NCBI GenBank assembly: GCA_003427395.1
Contig: BFEA01000278.1
Location: 2,092,930 to 2,118,113 of the forward strand
Source: Chara braunii
Taxonomy: Eukaryota > Streptophyta > Charophyceae > Charales > Characeae
DNA length: 25,184 nucleotides
Direction: 5' to 3'
Position 1 is the stretch's first letter; each line of letters opens with the position of its first letter. Under the pieces are notes generated by a model. That model worked only from the letters and a program-made list of their open reading frames with translations. It searched no databases and was not told the DNA's origin. Position numbers and translations under genes: made by a program. Shown here in pieces: positions 9,161 through 18,953 of the stretch.

Positions 9161-10698
9161 CTAGGGGCGTAGGCGTGCAGAGCGCCGAAGGGATACTCCC
9201 TTCTGTGCTGCCTCATATTTGAGGATGACAGACTTGGCTGTCTTCTGAAGTTCCTTGCGAGTAAACCAGCGGTCCTAAGTGTGTGGCTGGAACAAGAACT
9301 TCACAAGGTACTCCTTATCTGGACCTGTACTTGACTCATCCTCCACAGATTCGATCTCATATCCTTTGCCAGGGATAGGGGGAGCGAAATGTGGGGGCCG
9401 GTCTGGAAATGCATGAGCTGGCGTGAATGGCAACAACTCAGATGCATGAAAGACAGGGTAGGTTTGTAGATGCAGAGGGACATCCACTGTATAGGATGGT
9501 CCAAAGGGATCAACTCCCACTGTATCTAAGACCTGCCATGGACCCATGTATCGTGGCAGCAACTTAGGCGATATGTCCTCCTCTCGCGACAACTCCGAAC
9601 TGAGTACCCACACCCAGTCACCTGTGCGAATAGTAGAAGGACGCCTGTGCTTATTAGCCTGTTGAATCATAGCCTTTTGGGCTTTCAACTGGTTAGCACG
9701 GGCGCGCTCTATGTCCACACGGTAACGCCTGGTGAGCTCTGCAGTTCCAGGTGTCAGCGTCGGGGTAGCCTTGTCGACGATGTCATCGAGAGGCTGCAGT
9801 GGTTCACGACCCCAGTGTAACCGGTCGGGTGTGAAACCAGTAGAGGAGTGTACAAATGTGTTATACGCAAGCTGTGCACGACCCAACTGGAGATCCCAGT
9901 CCTGCTGATCAGTACTGATCACAGGATGCAGCAGCTGGAAAAGAACCTGGTGCATCACTTGAGCCTGACCATTGGCTTCAGGATGACGAGCATATGTCAT
10001 ATCCAAGCGTGAATGAAGGTTATCCCTGCAGTAGGATTGCCATTCATTGCTGCAAAACCGGGGATCTCTATCATTGGCAATGGAGGTGGGTGGTCCATGA
10101 TGTGTAACCTACCTGTCAGCAAACGCCTCCTGAACGGCCGGCACACGAGCCTCAGCTAGTAAGGGGATGAACTCTGCATATTTGGAGAACCGATCCACAC
10201 ATACCATGACTTGACGCATACCTCGTGGTGTAGTCCTACCCAAGTCAGTGAAATCAATGGACACTGACTGTGCAGGTGCATCAGGGATAGGTAGGGGTTT
10301 GAGTAGGCCAAGGGGAGGTCGACGCACAACCTTGTTCCTTTGGCATAACCCACAGGTTTCCACATAGTGCAGCATGTCACTCCTCATCTCCTTCCAGAAG
10401 AAGCGCTGCGACAGGGCTGCATAAGATTTGAGGCCACCAAAGTGACCACGAGCATCATGACACTCTGACATTAGAAGTGTCCTCAGCTTGCGGTCCTGGG
10501 GAATGCACAGGCGCTCCTCGCCTCTGCTGCATGTATACAGCAGACCTGAGACCAGAGTGTATCCTGGTTCAGAGGCAGGATCGTCCTGGAGATTCCTCAC
10601 AACAACTGGGCAATGGTCTGACGTGTCCTCTCTCCAAATGAATGAGTGAAGGAGATCAGGAAAAGAGCGTCAGGCCTACGAGAAAGGGCATCTGCTAC
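9161..10698 (-). pseudogene. pol: Element B pol: integrase and chromodomain
   Basis: Reads from about 10640 down to a natural-looking TAG at 9161-9163. HHCC domain: SECHDARGHFG and CGLCQRNK. Core: Asp in SIDFTDLG and Asp in ANDRDPRF are kept, but in the third motif (GQAQVMH) the catalytic Glu is Gln (CAA at 9961-9959). The GPY/F-like segment (PRYMGPWQVL) and VFHASEL follow. The chromodomain-like module has YEIESVEDES, KEYLVKFLF and DRWFTRKELQ. TAG codons at 10109-10111 and 9275-9277 interrupt an otherwise single frame. The frame joins the RNase H part through an indel between 10600 and 10699. Lost Glu plus stops mean no strand transfer activity is expected. Confidence 0.92.
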
Positions 10699-11664
10699 TC
10701 AATTGTAGCAGCCCTTCTTGTGTCTCAGTTCAAAGTCAAACATGTCAATGAACTGAATGTAGCGAGCAAGCTTGTCATTTAGTTCTCCCTGGGACTTCAT
10801 CCACTGAAGGGTGGAGTGATCTGAAAAGATCTTGAAGTGCCTGCCCAAGAGAAAGTGTTTCCAATGCTTGAGCGCTGACACAAGAGCATAGAGCTCTTTC
10901 TCATAGGTGGAGTCCTGCAACTTTTTAGTCTTGATCTTCTTGCTCATGTATTCAATAGGCTGCAGACCATTCCCATCATCTTGCTGAAGTACCGCCCCTA
11001 CACCATACTGACTAGCATCAGTAGTAAGCACAAAAGGCAGGGTAGGGTCAGGTAGCTTCAGAACAGGGGCACGAATCAAGGCCTCCTTGAGACGTGTGAA
11101 AGCCTCCTGACATTCTGATGTCCAAAGAAACGAAGTGTCTTTCTTTGTGAGATCAATCAAGGGTGCTGAAATCGCAGAGAAGTTCTTGATGAACTTCCTG
11201 TAGTAGGATGCAAGCCCCACAAAGGACCGGACATCATGAATGTTAGCCGGTCGCGGCCAGTCCTGAACGACAACAACTTTCGTTGCTTCAGGAGCCAACC
11301 CCTCTCCAGAAATAACGTGGCCCAGATAGACTACAGAGGGAACCCCAAAGGAGGATTTCTCCCTGTTGATCTTATACTGGTTCGCACGCAAGGCCTGGAG
11401 GACCAGAGCCAGATGCTGCGCATGCTTCTGGACAAAACGATTGAATACCAAGATATCATCAAGGTAGACCACTATGAACTTGTCTAGGTAAGACCTCAAT
11501 ATGCGATGGAAGGTGCCTGGCGCATTGCAAAGACCTAATGGCATAACCAGGTATTCATAAGTGCCATACCTGGTTTTGAAGGCTGTCTTGTGGACATCGC
11601 CTTCAGCCATCTCAATCTGGTGATAACCAGATTTGAGATCGATCTTGCTGAAAATGATCGATCT
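10699..11664 (-). pseudogene. pol: Element B pol: RT palm to RNase H
   Basis: A long open stretch with RT motifs KIDLKSGYHQIEM, FKTRYGTYEYLVMPLGL and the catalytic YLDDILVF, then the VRSFVGLASYYRKFIKNFSA connection. RNase H follows: LTTDASQYGVGAVLQQDD keeps the first catalytic Asp, YEKELYALVSALKHWKHFLL the Glu, and FSDHSTLQWMKSQ the second Asp. A TGA at 10701-10699 falls just before VADALS, near the RNase H end. The upstream boundary is a 19-bp duplication that throws the frame. This is the best-kept RT in the window apart from that of C. RT and RNase H would copy the element RNA into cDNA inside particles. Confidence 0.92.
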
Positions 11665-11674
11665 TGCTGAAAAT
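11637..11674. repeat. 19-bp tandem duplication in B RT
   Basis: An exact 19-base unit occurs twice in a row (11637-11655 and 11656-11674). It duplicates the codons around KID of the RT palm and shifts the frame, because 19 is not a multiple of three. The flanking RT frames match on either side of it. Confidence 0.9.
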
Positions 11675-12740
11675 GGTACAGCCCTGCACCATGTCCAACA
11701 GGTCATCAATACGAGGAAGAGGCTCGGTAGACTTCCTCGTGATCTTGTTGAGACCACGATAATCCACACACATCCTGAACTCACCATTCCCCTTTGGGAC
11801 AAAGAGGATTGGTGCCTCAAACTCAGATGTGTTGGGTCTGATCCAGCCCTTGCTGGTCAGGGTCTCTAACTGTTTCCTGAGCTCTTCAAGTTCAGCAGGA
11901 GACATATTGTAGACTCGGCCCTTGGGAGGGACCGAACCAGGCAGGATCTCAATCTTATGTTTGGTCTGCCTATGGACAAGTCCAGTAGGCTCCTCCATAA
12001 GATCTGAGAAGTTGTCCACAACCTGCTGAATCTGAGAGGGAAAGGGAGCAGTCTCCACGTTAGTCTGTTTGACAAAAGACACAAACAGACGGGCGTTGTC
12101 AGTCTGGCGTGAGAATCGCAGAAATCTGCGAGCACTCATGCAATAGCAGCTGCTGGCCGGATGGTACTCGTCAGCGAGCATGCAAGGGCGGTATACCCCA
12201 TGTCGGTCAGGCAGCTCAACCCTAGGGATCCGCCAGTCGATCCTAGGATTGGTGGCACCAAACCACTGCATAGAGAAGACAAGGTCAAAGGGGACATTAG
12301 GAAACACATAGAAGTTCAGGCGATGCCTGACTTCTCCCTGCTTGTCAAAGGATACAGGTAGGCCCTTGACAACAGTAGTAATCCTGACTGTGGAGGAGTC
12401 TCCAATGTGCACCTCCAAAGGCTGTCGCAATTTCACCAACCTCGGGTCCAAGTGCAACTTGCTGACTGCCTTCGGAGAGATGAAGTTGCGAGTAGCCCCA
12501 CAGTCTAAGAGCCCTTTGATCTTGGCTCCCAGGATGAAAGGACAAGAAAAGATCAGCAATACACTGAGCATCATCCTCCTCCTACGTCTCATCCAATTCA
12601 GAGTCTTCAAAAGTGAAAGACCCTGAAGATGCAACTCCAGAGATAAAGGAACCAGCGAGAGACTGTGAAGATTCACCTCCATCAGAGTGTGAATCAGCAC
12701 TGGTGGAAGGAGCTGCTGCTTCCACCTCTCTCCGCTCTAG
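11665..12740 (-). pseudogene. pol: Element B pol: linker, protease and RT N-terminus
   Basis: The -1 frame entered at 12740 encodes a Ser/Glu/Asp-rich linker to about 12550, broken once by TAG at 12584-12582. A one-base frame change then leads into protease: LLDCGATRNFIS (near 12495-12460), with Cys after the catalytic Asp where Ser is usual, and DLVFSMQWFGA as the second motif. A connector and the RT fingers follow: MSPAELEELRKQL, KGWIRPNTSEFEAPILFVPK, FRMCVDYRGLNKITR and LPRIDDLLD. The 19-bp duplication at 11674 ends this frame. The linker composition looks coding rather than random, which supports entry to pol by -1 frameshift. Confidence 0.88.
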
Positions 12741-12746
12741 TTTTTT
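12695..12746 (-). promoter_or_regulatory. Putative -1 frameshift signal, B gag-pol
   Basis: Minus strand, gag (zinc-knuckle) frame: A_AAA_AAC (12746-12740) then TAG (12739-12737). The heptamer fits X_XXY_YYZ in the right phase. After 13 nt, GGTGGAAG (12726-12719) pairs perfectly with CTTCCACC (12709-12702) around a 9-nt loop. Loop bases CAGC (12715-12712) can pair with GCTG (12698-12695), an H-type pseudoknot. A -1 slip puts the ribosome in the open linker-protease frame. The spacer is longer than the usual 5-9 nt. Confidence 0.7.
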
Positions 12747-14287
12747 GAACTAGAGCCGCCTACAGATCTGCGAGGCATGCTGGGACAGTCCTTGAGGAAA
12801 TGGTCCCCCTCGCATCTCAAGTAGACCCCCTTATCCTTCCTCTTCCTCCAAACCCCCTCCTGGATCCTGAGTGCATGCCAGAGGTGAAAGGATCAAGTGG
12901 GTCAGCTGGCCATCGAACGTCTCGTGGCAAGGGAACTCTCTGGGCACTAGGGGAAGAGGGACGTCCCTTACGCTTCCCCTTGCTGCTGGTTGGTGCTTTC
13001 TGGGCCTGGGATTTTCCCTTGGTCAGGCTCATCAAAGCATCAGCCAGGGCAAAAACAGGATCTGCAGCTGATGATGATGCAGTCCCAGGTGGAGGGCTCC
13101 CACCCTGGGATGCTGCGTCACTATCAGAACCAGACACTACAGCAGCAAACAGGGCACCCTTCCTCCTTCTTCGCCTTTTGGAGGAGGGTCCCTTCCTTCC
13201 TTCAGAAGGTGCTTCCTGGACATGGAGTTTGGACTCCAAGTCCAGGGCTGCTCTGCCAAAGGACCTCCAGTCCTTGTGGCCCTGAGAGAAAAGGGCAAGC
13301 TGGTATTGATCAGGCGCTGCCCTGAGGAAATGGATGAGCAGATCCTGCTTACTCATCTCCAACCCTGGAGCCGATGTCAGACTCTGAAAGGTGGAATACA
13401 GTTTGGACAGGGAGCCGTCAAACTTTTTCTGGCCCAGGTGCATAATTTTATCTGCAGCCTTTCTCGCTTGCTCCTTGTCAGCAAACCGGTCTTTTGCAGC
13501 GCCTGCAGGAAACCAGCCGCCCCCAGTCTCTGTGCCCAATCAGACATTTCCATCCCCTGCTTGCTGGAGGTGGAGGTGCACCATTTCAGTGCAGTCCTCT
13601 CCGGCCGAGCTACGATGGCTGACACCTTCACATCCTCGTCGCATTTGAACCCACTCAGGTAGGTTCTCTGCGCAGTCACCCAATCTGCAACATCCACCTT
13701 AGGATCTTCTCCTGACAACATAGGTGGAGGCGTCAGCTTGGGATGCTGCGGCTCAAATGGGGCTGAGGATTGAGAGGGTGCTGTTGACTTGGGTGTAGAG
13801 CCTGGAGATGTTGGTCTGGATTGTGGTTGTGTCTGAGGACCTGTCTGAGAAGGCCCAGGAGGGGTAGATAAGGTCAGAGGAGGAGGGATCTTCAAATGTG
13901 TGAAGATCAGATCCAGTTTGGAAGAAATGTCATCCAACTTTTTAGAAAAAGCTGAATGGTTGTTCTCCAGACTGGTGATCCGGTCATCCCAGTTGGTAAA
14001 ATCAGACCGGTTGATATCATCCTACAAGAGGACGAACTCAGCGATGTCTTTATTATACTGACTGGAAGAACGCTCACCCTGACCTTCTCCACATCTGCAG
14101 CAACCAGTTTCCTCCTGGCCTCCTTCTGCGCTGCTTCTTCTTTCTTCTGCAGCTCAGCCTTCAGAGTTTCAACCGCCTTGGCCTGCTGGCGGAGTTTCTC
14201 CTCCTGGGCCCGCAGTTCAACCTCTAGAGGGTCGGGCGGGATCTGAGGCTTCACATCAGAAGCCTCTCCCTTCTCATTGTCTGGCAT
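12737..14287 (-). pseudogene. gag: Element B gag
   Basis: Starts at ATG 14287-14285 (MPDNEKGEASDVK). An N-terminal coiled coil rich in Glu, Lys, Gln and Ala follows (about 14250-14095), then a second helical stretch (SLENNHSAFSKKLDDISSKL), a Pro/Ser/Thr-rich segment and a capsid region (about 13740-13270) with DWVTAQRTYLSG, FADKEQARKAADKIMHLGQK and DLLIHFLRAAPDQYQLALF. A basic Lys/Arg/Ser tail leads to a zinc knuckle at 12823-12785. The knuckle keeps a Cys, the His and the last Cys, but the first Cys is Tyr (TAC for TGC) and the Cys-His gap is three residues. TAG at 14024-14022 and frame changes near 14090, 13500 and 12835 break the gene. It ends at TAG 12739-12737 next to the slippery heptamer. 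Confidence 0.85.
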
Positions 14288-15753
14288 TTTCAGAACCACA
14301 AAACAGACAATAAAATAAACACACAACAAAAGAAGACAGACAAGGGAGTAACAGGAACTGAGTTTTCCCTTCAGTACACACTCAGTTGTTGTCACTTGAC
14401 TGTAGACAGAGGTTGGTTGGTCTGAGCAAGTGAGTGCTCAGTCTCAACAGACTGCTCGAGGGTCAGAGTCAGTTCAGAGAACACTTAGGCAAAAATCCAT
14501 TTCACGATTTTCCACTCACTGACCTGACACTTCAATTGCATGCAATAACTGCAAATCCTGAATTAACGATGTATCAGGGTGCAGTCTTGGACCGATTAGT
14601 GTTGATTAGTAATCAGACAGAGTGAATCAGAGTGGCTAACAAACATCTACTGATGACCAAGCTGTAACGATTTATAGGGGAACCCTATTTTTAGACTTAC
14701 CCTACTGACTTCACCACTGGATGACCCTGAATGCCATACTGGGGTATGGCAAATTATAGAAATCACTGTAACTGACTCAAAACATTCAATTTGACTATGC
14801 GATTTCATACACTGACTGAATATTGAATTGCGATTTACCAGGGACTGACAAAATTGAATTCTGATGGACAGAATCAAAGATATGACTGACCCTAGTCTGC
14901 CCAAGCTCCAACTATGGCAGCGCAAAATTCAATTTGTCATTATCATTGACAGACAGACCCTGAACAATCCAATTCACAGTGAAATGTGAATCGCAACACT
15001 GTAAGGCAGTAGCAGATGAAAGTTGAGTCAGAAGGGAGGTCAAACAGGGTTAGTAGAAGTCAAAGATGAAAAGTAAGGGAAGATGGCTATGGCTGTCTGA
15101 TAGTCTGAATTTCGATTTTCAACTGTACACACACGGACAGACCAATTTTCGCTATTCTAAAAATAATCCCTGAATCGCCACATAGAGTAGAGTAAGGAAC
15201 ACACTTAGTTCAGGGTCAACTATGAAGAAGATGGATGAAACCCTGGCTATGGTTGTCTGCCCAGACCCATCTCGCCACTTTCATCACCTGATAGTATATA
15301 GTGTTCCCACGTACAGAATTCTCCCAAACTTGGTGATCCAGTAGATAATCCTGAGGCGCTTCACCCTCAACTGACAGATTCAGTGAATCTGGACTCCTAG
15401 ATGCGGATAATTGATGATCTCAATACAACGCTGCTCCAACCTGCACTGCGCTGCTTGGAAATTGGGGTTTCTGACCCAATTCCAAAATCACAATACTCTA
15501 GGATCTCTCCACTGACAATCGCCAATCCCCAGATGAATCGCCAGGCTAAAAATAGCCTCTCAGAGCCTTCCAGGCCTCTGAGTGTCAGTGCCAATCACCC
15601 TCTGCCTGTTGCTTCCCGCCACACACTCACAACCACCACCCTCACTGACGACAACCCTGAAGATGATAAATCGCCATGAGATTCAACTTCAGTATCTCGC
15701 CAGATTGTGATGGATGCTCCAACTCATCAATCGCTTCACTGTCTGGATCCAAT
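14288..15753 (-). other. Element B untranslated leader
   Basis: About 1.47 kb between primer site and gag start, with no coding signature. Short TGACTGA-like words and AATTGAATT recur. A splice-donor-like GGTAAGT occurs on the minus strand at about 14700. A T-rich tract (about 14360-14290) directly before the gag ATG resembles the 3' end of an intron, so a spliced leader is possible but unproven. That T-rich tract makes an in-frame upstream reading look falsely membrane-like. Confidence 0.5.
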
Positions 15754-15766
15754 CGCTTTGATCCCA
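15754..15766 (-). promoter_or_regulatory. Element B primer-binding site (iMet-like)
   Basis: Minus strand reads TGGGATCAAAGCG two bases after the LTR end (CATAACA). It matches the plant initiator tRNA-Met primer site TGGTATCAGAGC at 10 of 12 positions. This fixes the 5' LTR end at 15769 and the strand of the element. Confidence 0.85.
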
Positions 15767-15768
15767 AC

Positions 15769-16684
15769 TGTTATGATTCTAGCTGTTCGTTGCATGAAGG
15801 CCAACACTCACACACATAGACTTCCGGACATGCCCATACATATATAGAAGGAAGGGGAGAGGATAGGAGTATCACACCGCACAGGGAGAGATAAACACAG
15901 CGGAAGACTTGACCATGCGATATGACAGGGTACACTGAATGTGCAATTCACCCCACTCAATCCTCACAACCAGTCATAAGTAAAGCCGAGTAGATCACAT
16001 CCATGAAACAATGAAACGATGATAGTCCAAATACAGTATCACACTGTTTATTAAACTCAGAGTCTCGAATTGTTAGGATAACTTCAGTACCACAGTGCGC
16101 TGCTCAGAAATGAGCAGCGCTTCACTCCCCAACCTTGAATAACACCCGTGACACCCCCTGAGCCCCTCAAACATCAAGCGCCACCCAGATACAGCCTTCC
16201 TGGGGGCAGCGCCACCCTGAAACAGGCCTCTGAGGCCAATCGCCACGCAGAGGATGAAGAAGAAGACCAGCGCCACAATATCTGATGATGACGAAGTGTC
16301 GGAAGACTTCCCGGGTGGAAGTCTGCAGCAGCGCCACCAAACCCTGACAAGATGACCTCTGAGGAGAAGCTGCAGCTATGGCTGCAGCGCCCTAACCCTG
16401 GAACCCGACTCCGGAGGAGGGTCCAGCAGGGCACCAACTCCTAGCAGACTCCAGATAGCTCGGACCTTTGAACAACCCCTCGTGCTCTCAGACGACAGCG
16501 TCAGCCCAGCTATGGCTGATGCTCCGAAGGTCCAACTATGGGCGTCTCCCTCAACGCCGAGCCGTCACCACTTCCAATTCATGCGTTGTGCAGCAGCGAT
16601 GTACATGGTACCAACCGCCAAAAAGCTACTGGAAGCTTTTGGGACTGAACGCAGGCAGGCCACTTCGATATAGCAACGTGTCTG
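15769..16684 (-). repeat. Element B 5' LTR (right copy), cut by element C
   Basis: Direct repeat of 7862 onward, including the AATAAA signal (16052-16047 on the minus strand) and the CGCCAC array. A hairpin here is a perfect 10-bp stem, GCGCTGCTCA (16097-16106) with TGAGCAGCGC (16111-16120); the left copy has lost its two inner pairs. Similarity to the left copy stops near 16620. The last about 65 bp before C do not align with the left LTR, so one copy was rearranged there. The rest of this LTR should lie on the far side of element C. Confidence 0.85.
16177..16337 (-). promoter_or_regulatory. Periodic CGCCAC array in B 5' LTR
   Basis: Words begin at 16179, 16210, 16241, 16271 and 16332 (steps 31, 31, 30, 61). 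The spacing is the same as in the left LTR although bases between words have changed. Possible regulatory sites in U3; the function is inferred only. Confidence 0.45.
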
Positions 16685-16739
16685 TGTTATATCTTCGATG
16701 CCACACGGGTCCTACTGGACCCGACTTAGGGCTAGAGGG

Positions 16740-17150
16740 ACACATTAGGGCCTAAAGGCCCGACCTTGGGGTACTACAGGCCGTAAAGGCCTCATTTTGG
16801 ATTAGACCCGACGGGCAGGCCCAAACGACATTACCGTTTGGGCCTGGCGGCGCTCTTGAGGCTGCCGCCCGCCGGTTGGGGCTGAACTGTCAATCTTGAC
16901 GGTTCAGGGCACGGCCAGGCCTCATAGCATAGAGGCCAGCCTCTGCCCCACCGGTACGAAAGTACCGGTCCAGCCTCACTTCGACATCGAACCACCGGCA
17001 CTCTAGCGGTGAGTTATGGTATAGCGCCAGAGCGCTAGCGCTATTCTTAGCGCAGGAGCACGAGGAGCAGCGGCAACAGCAATATCGCAGCAGCGGCTGC
17101 GAGCGGAGCAGCAGCAGCGGCGACTGAGCAGATCGGCGGCCATAGCCGCC
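16740..17150 (+). other. Hairpin cluster in C 5' LTR
   Basis: Perfect or near-perfect stems in a row: GCCCAAACG (16819-16827) with CGTTTGGGC (16835-16843); GAACTGTCAA (16884-16893) with TTGACGGTTC (16896-16905), one T-G wobble; ACCGGTAC (16950-16957), loop GAAA, GTACCGGT (16962-16969); and GGCGGC, loop CATA, GCCGCC (17135-17150). Shorter ones such as GGCCTAAAGGCC occur between them. Such folding would structure the element RNA or the DNA end. Confidence 0.7.
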
Positions 17151-17189
17151 TGAGGTATCTGGAGTCGGGGCTTCTCTCCTCCCTCCCGT

Positions 17190-17297
17190 CGCCAGTCCCC
17201 TCTCTCTCTCTCTCCTCCTCGACTCCCTTCTTCTTCTTCTTCTTCTTCTTCAGACTTCATCTTCTTCTTCTNCTCCTTCTTCTTCTTCTTCTTCAGA
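17190..17297. repeat. TC and CTT simple repeats in C 5' LTR
   Basis: A (TC)n run followed by (CTT)n interrupted by CAGACTTCAT. The same tracts recur in the 3' LTR at about 25117-25184, where the window ends. One ambiguous base (17272) marks uncertain assembly here. Confidence 0.9.
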
Positions 17298-17793
17298 CTG
17301 GAGACTGATACTAGTTGGACAGAGATCAGTGTTGGACTTCGGTGGTAAGAGGCTGTGGTACTTACCGGGTTCGAGACTTGGAGATTGTTGGGGATGATAC
17401 TCGGCTGCATCACAGATTGGACATCGGTTACATTAGGACTCTCTATCTCCGACATTGGTGACTTATTGTCCGCGACATTTGATCTTGTTCGATGACATTT
17501 TGGATTACCATATCGGTGACCTACTGGTTCGTATCTCGGTGACATCTGGTGCTACCTACATCTCCCACCTCCTTCCTCTCTCCTCCCACCTTTCATCTGT
17601 GTATGTGTGTGTACGGGGCTGAGCCATCGTCTATGCATGGCTCAGACCCCACTCACGATTGTATGTGTGTGGAGTGATATCTATGTGAGTCAGTCCGTTT
17701 ATCAAACTTCCGTTGCATACATCCTCATCCTATATTGGTTGATCTTTGGTTCTTCCCCATACTCGTTGATAGCATCACGAGTATGTAACAGTT

Positions 17794-17806
17794 TGGGTAT
17801 CGGAGC
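17794..17806 (+). promoter_or_regulatory. Element C primer-binding site (iMet-like)
   Basis: TGGGTATCGGAGC starts three bases after the LTR end TGTAACA. It resembles the initiator tRNA-Met site TGGTATCAGAGC with one extra G and one A-to-G change. The arrangement LTR-end ACA, GT, then T or TGG is the same as in element B, which supports both calls. Confidence 0.75.
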
Positions 17807-17833
17807 AGACCATTTCACGGATCTGCTCACCAG

Positions 17834-18718
17834 GTAAGTCTGATTTAGGAATTAGATTGCTTTTTCAATCTTCCAAATTAGCTCTGTATTACTATCGAGT
17901 TCAAAGTTGCAAATTTTTTTTATTTTTTCGGTATTCTGTTTATTTTGGCATTTCCGTTTCAATTCGGTATTCGGACTTTCGGATTTCTGTTTTATTTCGG
18001 TATGCTGTTTAATTTGAGTTCCGATAAATTGATACTAATCCGACATTCTGTTTAATTCGGATTTCTGATTATTGATTCGTGATTAGGTTGAAATCAGTAC
18101 TCTGTTTAATTCGGCATTCTGATTTTCAATTCGGTTTACGTTTTTATAATTCAGCATTATGATTTTAATCCTGTATTTCGTTTTTTAAATCGGCGATTCC
18201 GTTTTATTGCAGTATGGAAAATTAGGGTTGGACTTCGAAATTTTTGCGAATTTTTTTTTTTCTCTTTCCCCTGTTTCGAAAACGGATTTAGGCCTTTAGA
18301 AATCGGATTTTGCTGGTGGAAATTCCCGAAATTTTACGTTTTTTGAAAATTCGAGTGTTTTTCTCCGAATTTTTCCGAATGTTTTTTTTGGCAAACTAAT
18401 TCGAATCTGACCCTCAAAATCGCAACTTCTGGGTAGTTCACTAATTAACGGTGAACTCCCGGACGCAAAGATGATCTCAACGGATACCTAATCTTGATAC
18501 AAATCAAATTCGTTCATTATCATTATTGCAAATACTGTTTTATTGATTATCATTAAAAAATCATTATTGCAACACATTGTTTTATTGATTATCATTAAGA
18601 ATTATCATTTCGTTATTAATCATTAATTAAACTTTATTGATTAAATAATTCGTTATTATTTTCTTATTACGAATTTTTGAGTTGTTTACGGGAAAATTTA
18701 TTTTTTCTGTTTGATTAG
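17834..18718 (+). other. Putative leader intron of element C
   Basis: A consensus donor (CAG, then GTAAGT at 17834) lies 27 bases after the primer site. The next 885 bp are strongly AT-rich, unlike the rest of C, and contain repeated words of the form ATTCGG...TTCTGTTTAATT. They end in a T-rich tract and TTGATTAG at 18718. Downstream DNA returns to balanced composition and is open in the gag frame up to the gag ATG. This is what an intron in the 5' leader would look like. No RNA evidence is available, and an inserted AT-rich segment is the alternative. Confidence 0.5.
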
Positions 18719-18953
18719 GTGTCTAAAGTCCATCAGTGGGACAGGGACTGTATCAGAAGTGCTTGATTGTTCTACCCCTGTTCCCACTCTCCCTACCTTC
18801 CCCGTAATCTGTGACCATCGGGATTTCTCAAGTACCACATCAGCTAGAACTGATGTCGATGGAATAGGACACCGGGGCACTGCCACGACGCAGTGCCTGG
18901 CTTGCAGTTCGTGCCCGTTCTGTGGTACCTCCACGCACCAAGTATCAGCAACA
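18719..18953 (+). other. Leader or N-terminal gag extension of C
   Basis: Open in frame with the gag ATG at 18954 but without its own upstream ATG. It contains a cysteine cluster (CLACSSCPFCGTSTH, 18894-18938) with Cys every third residue. It may be untranslated leader or a spliced N-terminal extension. I do not recognise a domain. Confidence 0.3.

Larger units (their letters stand above)
7862..16684 (-). mobile_element. Element B, Ty3/gypsy chromovirus-like retrotransposon
   Basis: Complete layout on the minus strand: 5' LTR (right), primer site, leader, gag, frameshift site, pol, polypurine tract, 3' LTR (left). LTR copies at 7862 and 15769 are direct repeats with roughly 5 percent differences by eye over the first few hundred bases. 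The 5' LTR is interrupted at 16684 by element C, so the far part of B lies beyond the window. Five in-frame stops and several indels make this copy non-autonomous. The order of insertion is B first, then C. Confidence 0.92.
16685..17790 (+). repeat. Element C 5' LTR
   Basis: Begins TGTTATATC (3' LTR: TGTTACATC) and ends GTATGTAACA at 17790. Only the first about 600 bp can be compared with the 3' LTR. Contents include a chain of hairpins (about 16740-17150), a TC tract and a CTT tract (17190-17295, one N at 17272). GTCTG at 16680-16684 is a candidate 5-bp target duplication without a visible partner. Confidence 0.88.

Noticed and set aside
12800-13662. Plus-strand open frames antisense to B gag
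   Set aside because: They are mirror readings of the gag sequence, whose minus strand carries clear capsid and nucleocapsid features.
14288-14395. Membrane-spanning N-terminal extension of B Gag
   Set aside because: The hydrophobic run comes from a T-rich tract just before the gag ATG, more like an intron end or leader than protein.
17003-17545. Minus-strand charged Lys/Glu-rich protein
   Set aside because: It is the translation of CTT and TC simple repeats inside the LTR of C and includes the N base.
18746-18765. Primer site resembling tRNA-Leu (TATCAGAAGTG)
   Set aside because: It lacks the leading TGG and does not follow an LTR end. The site at 17794 directly after TGTAACA fits better.
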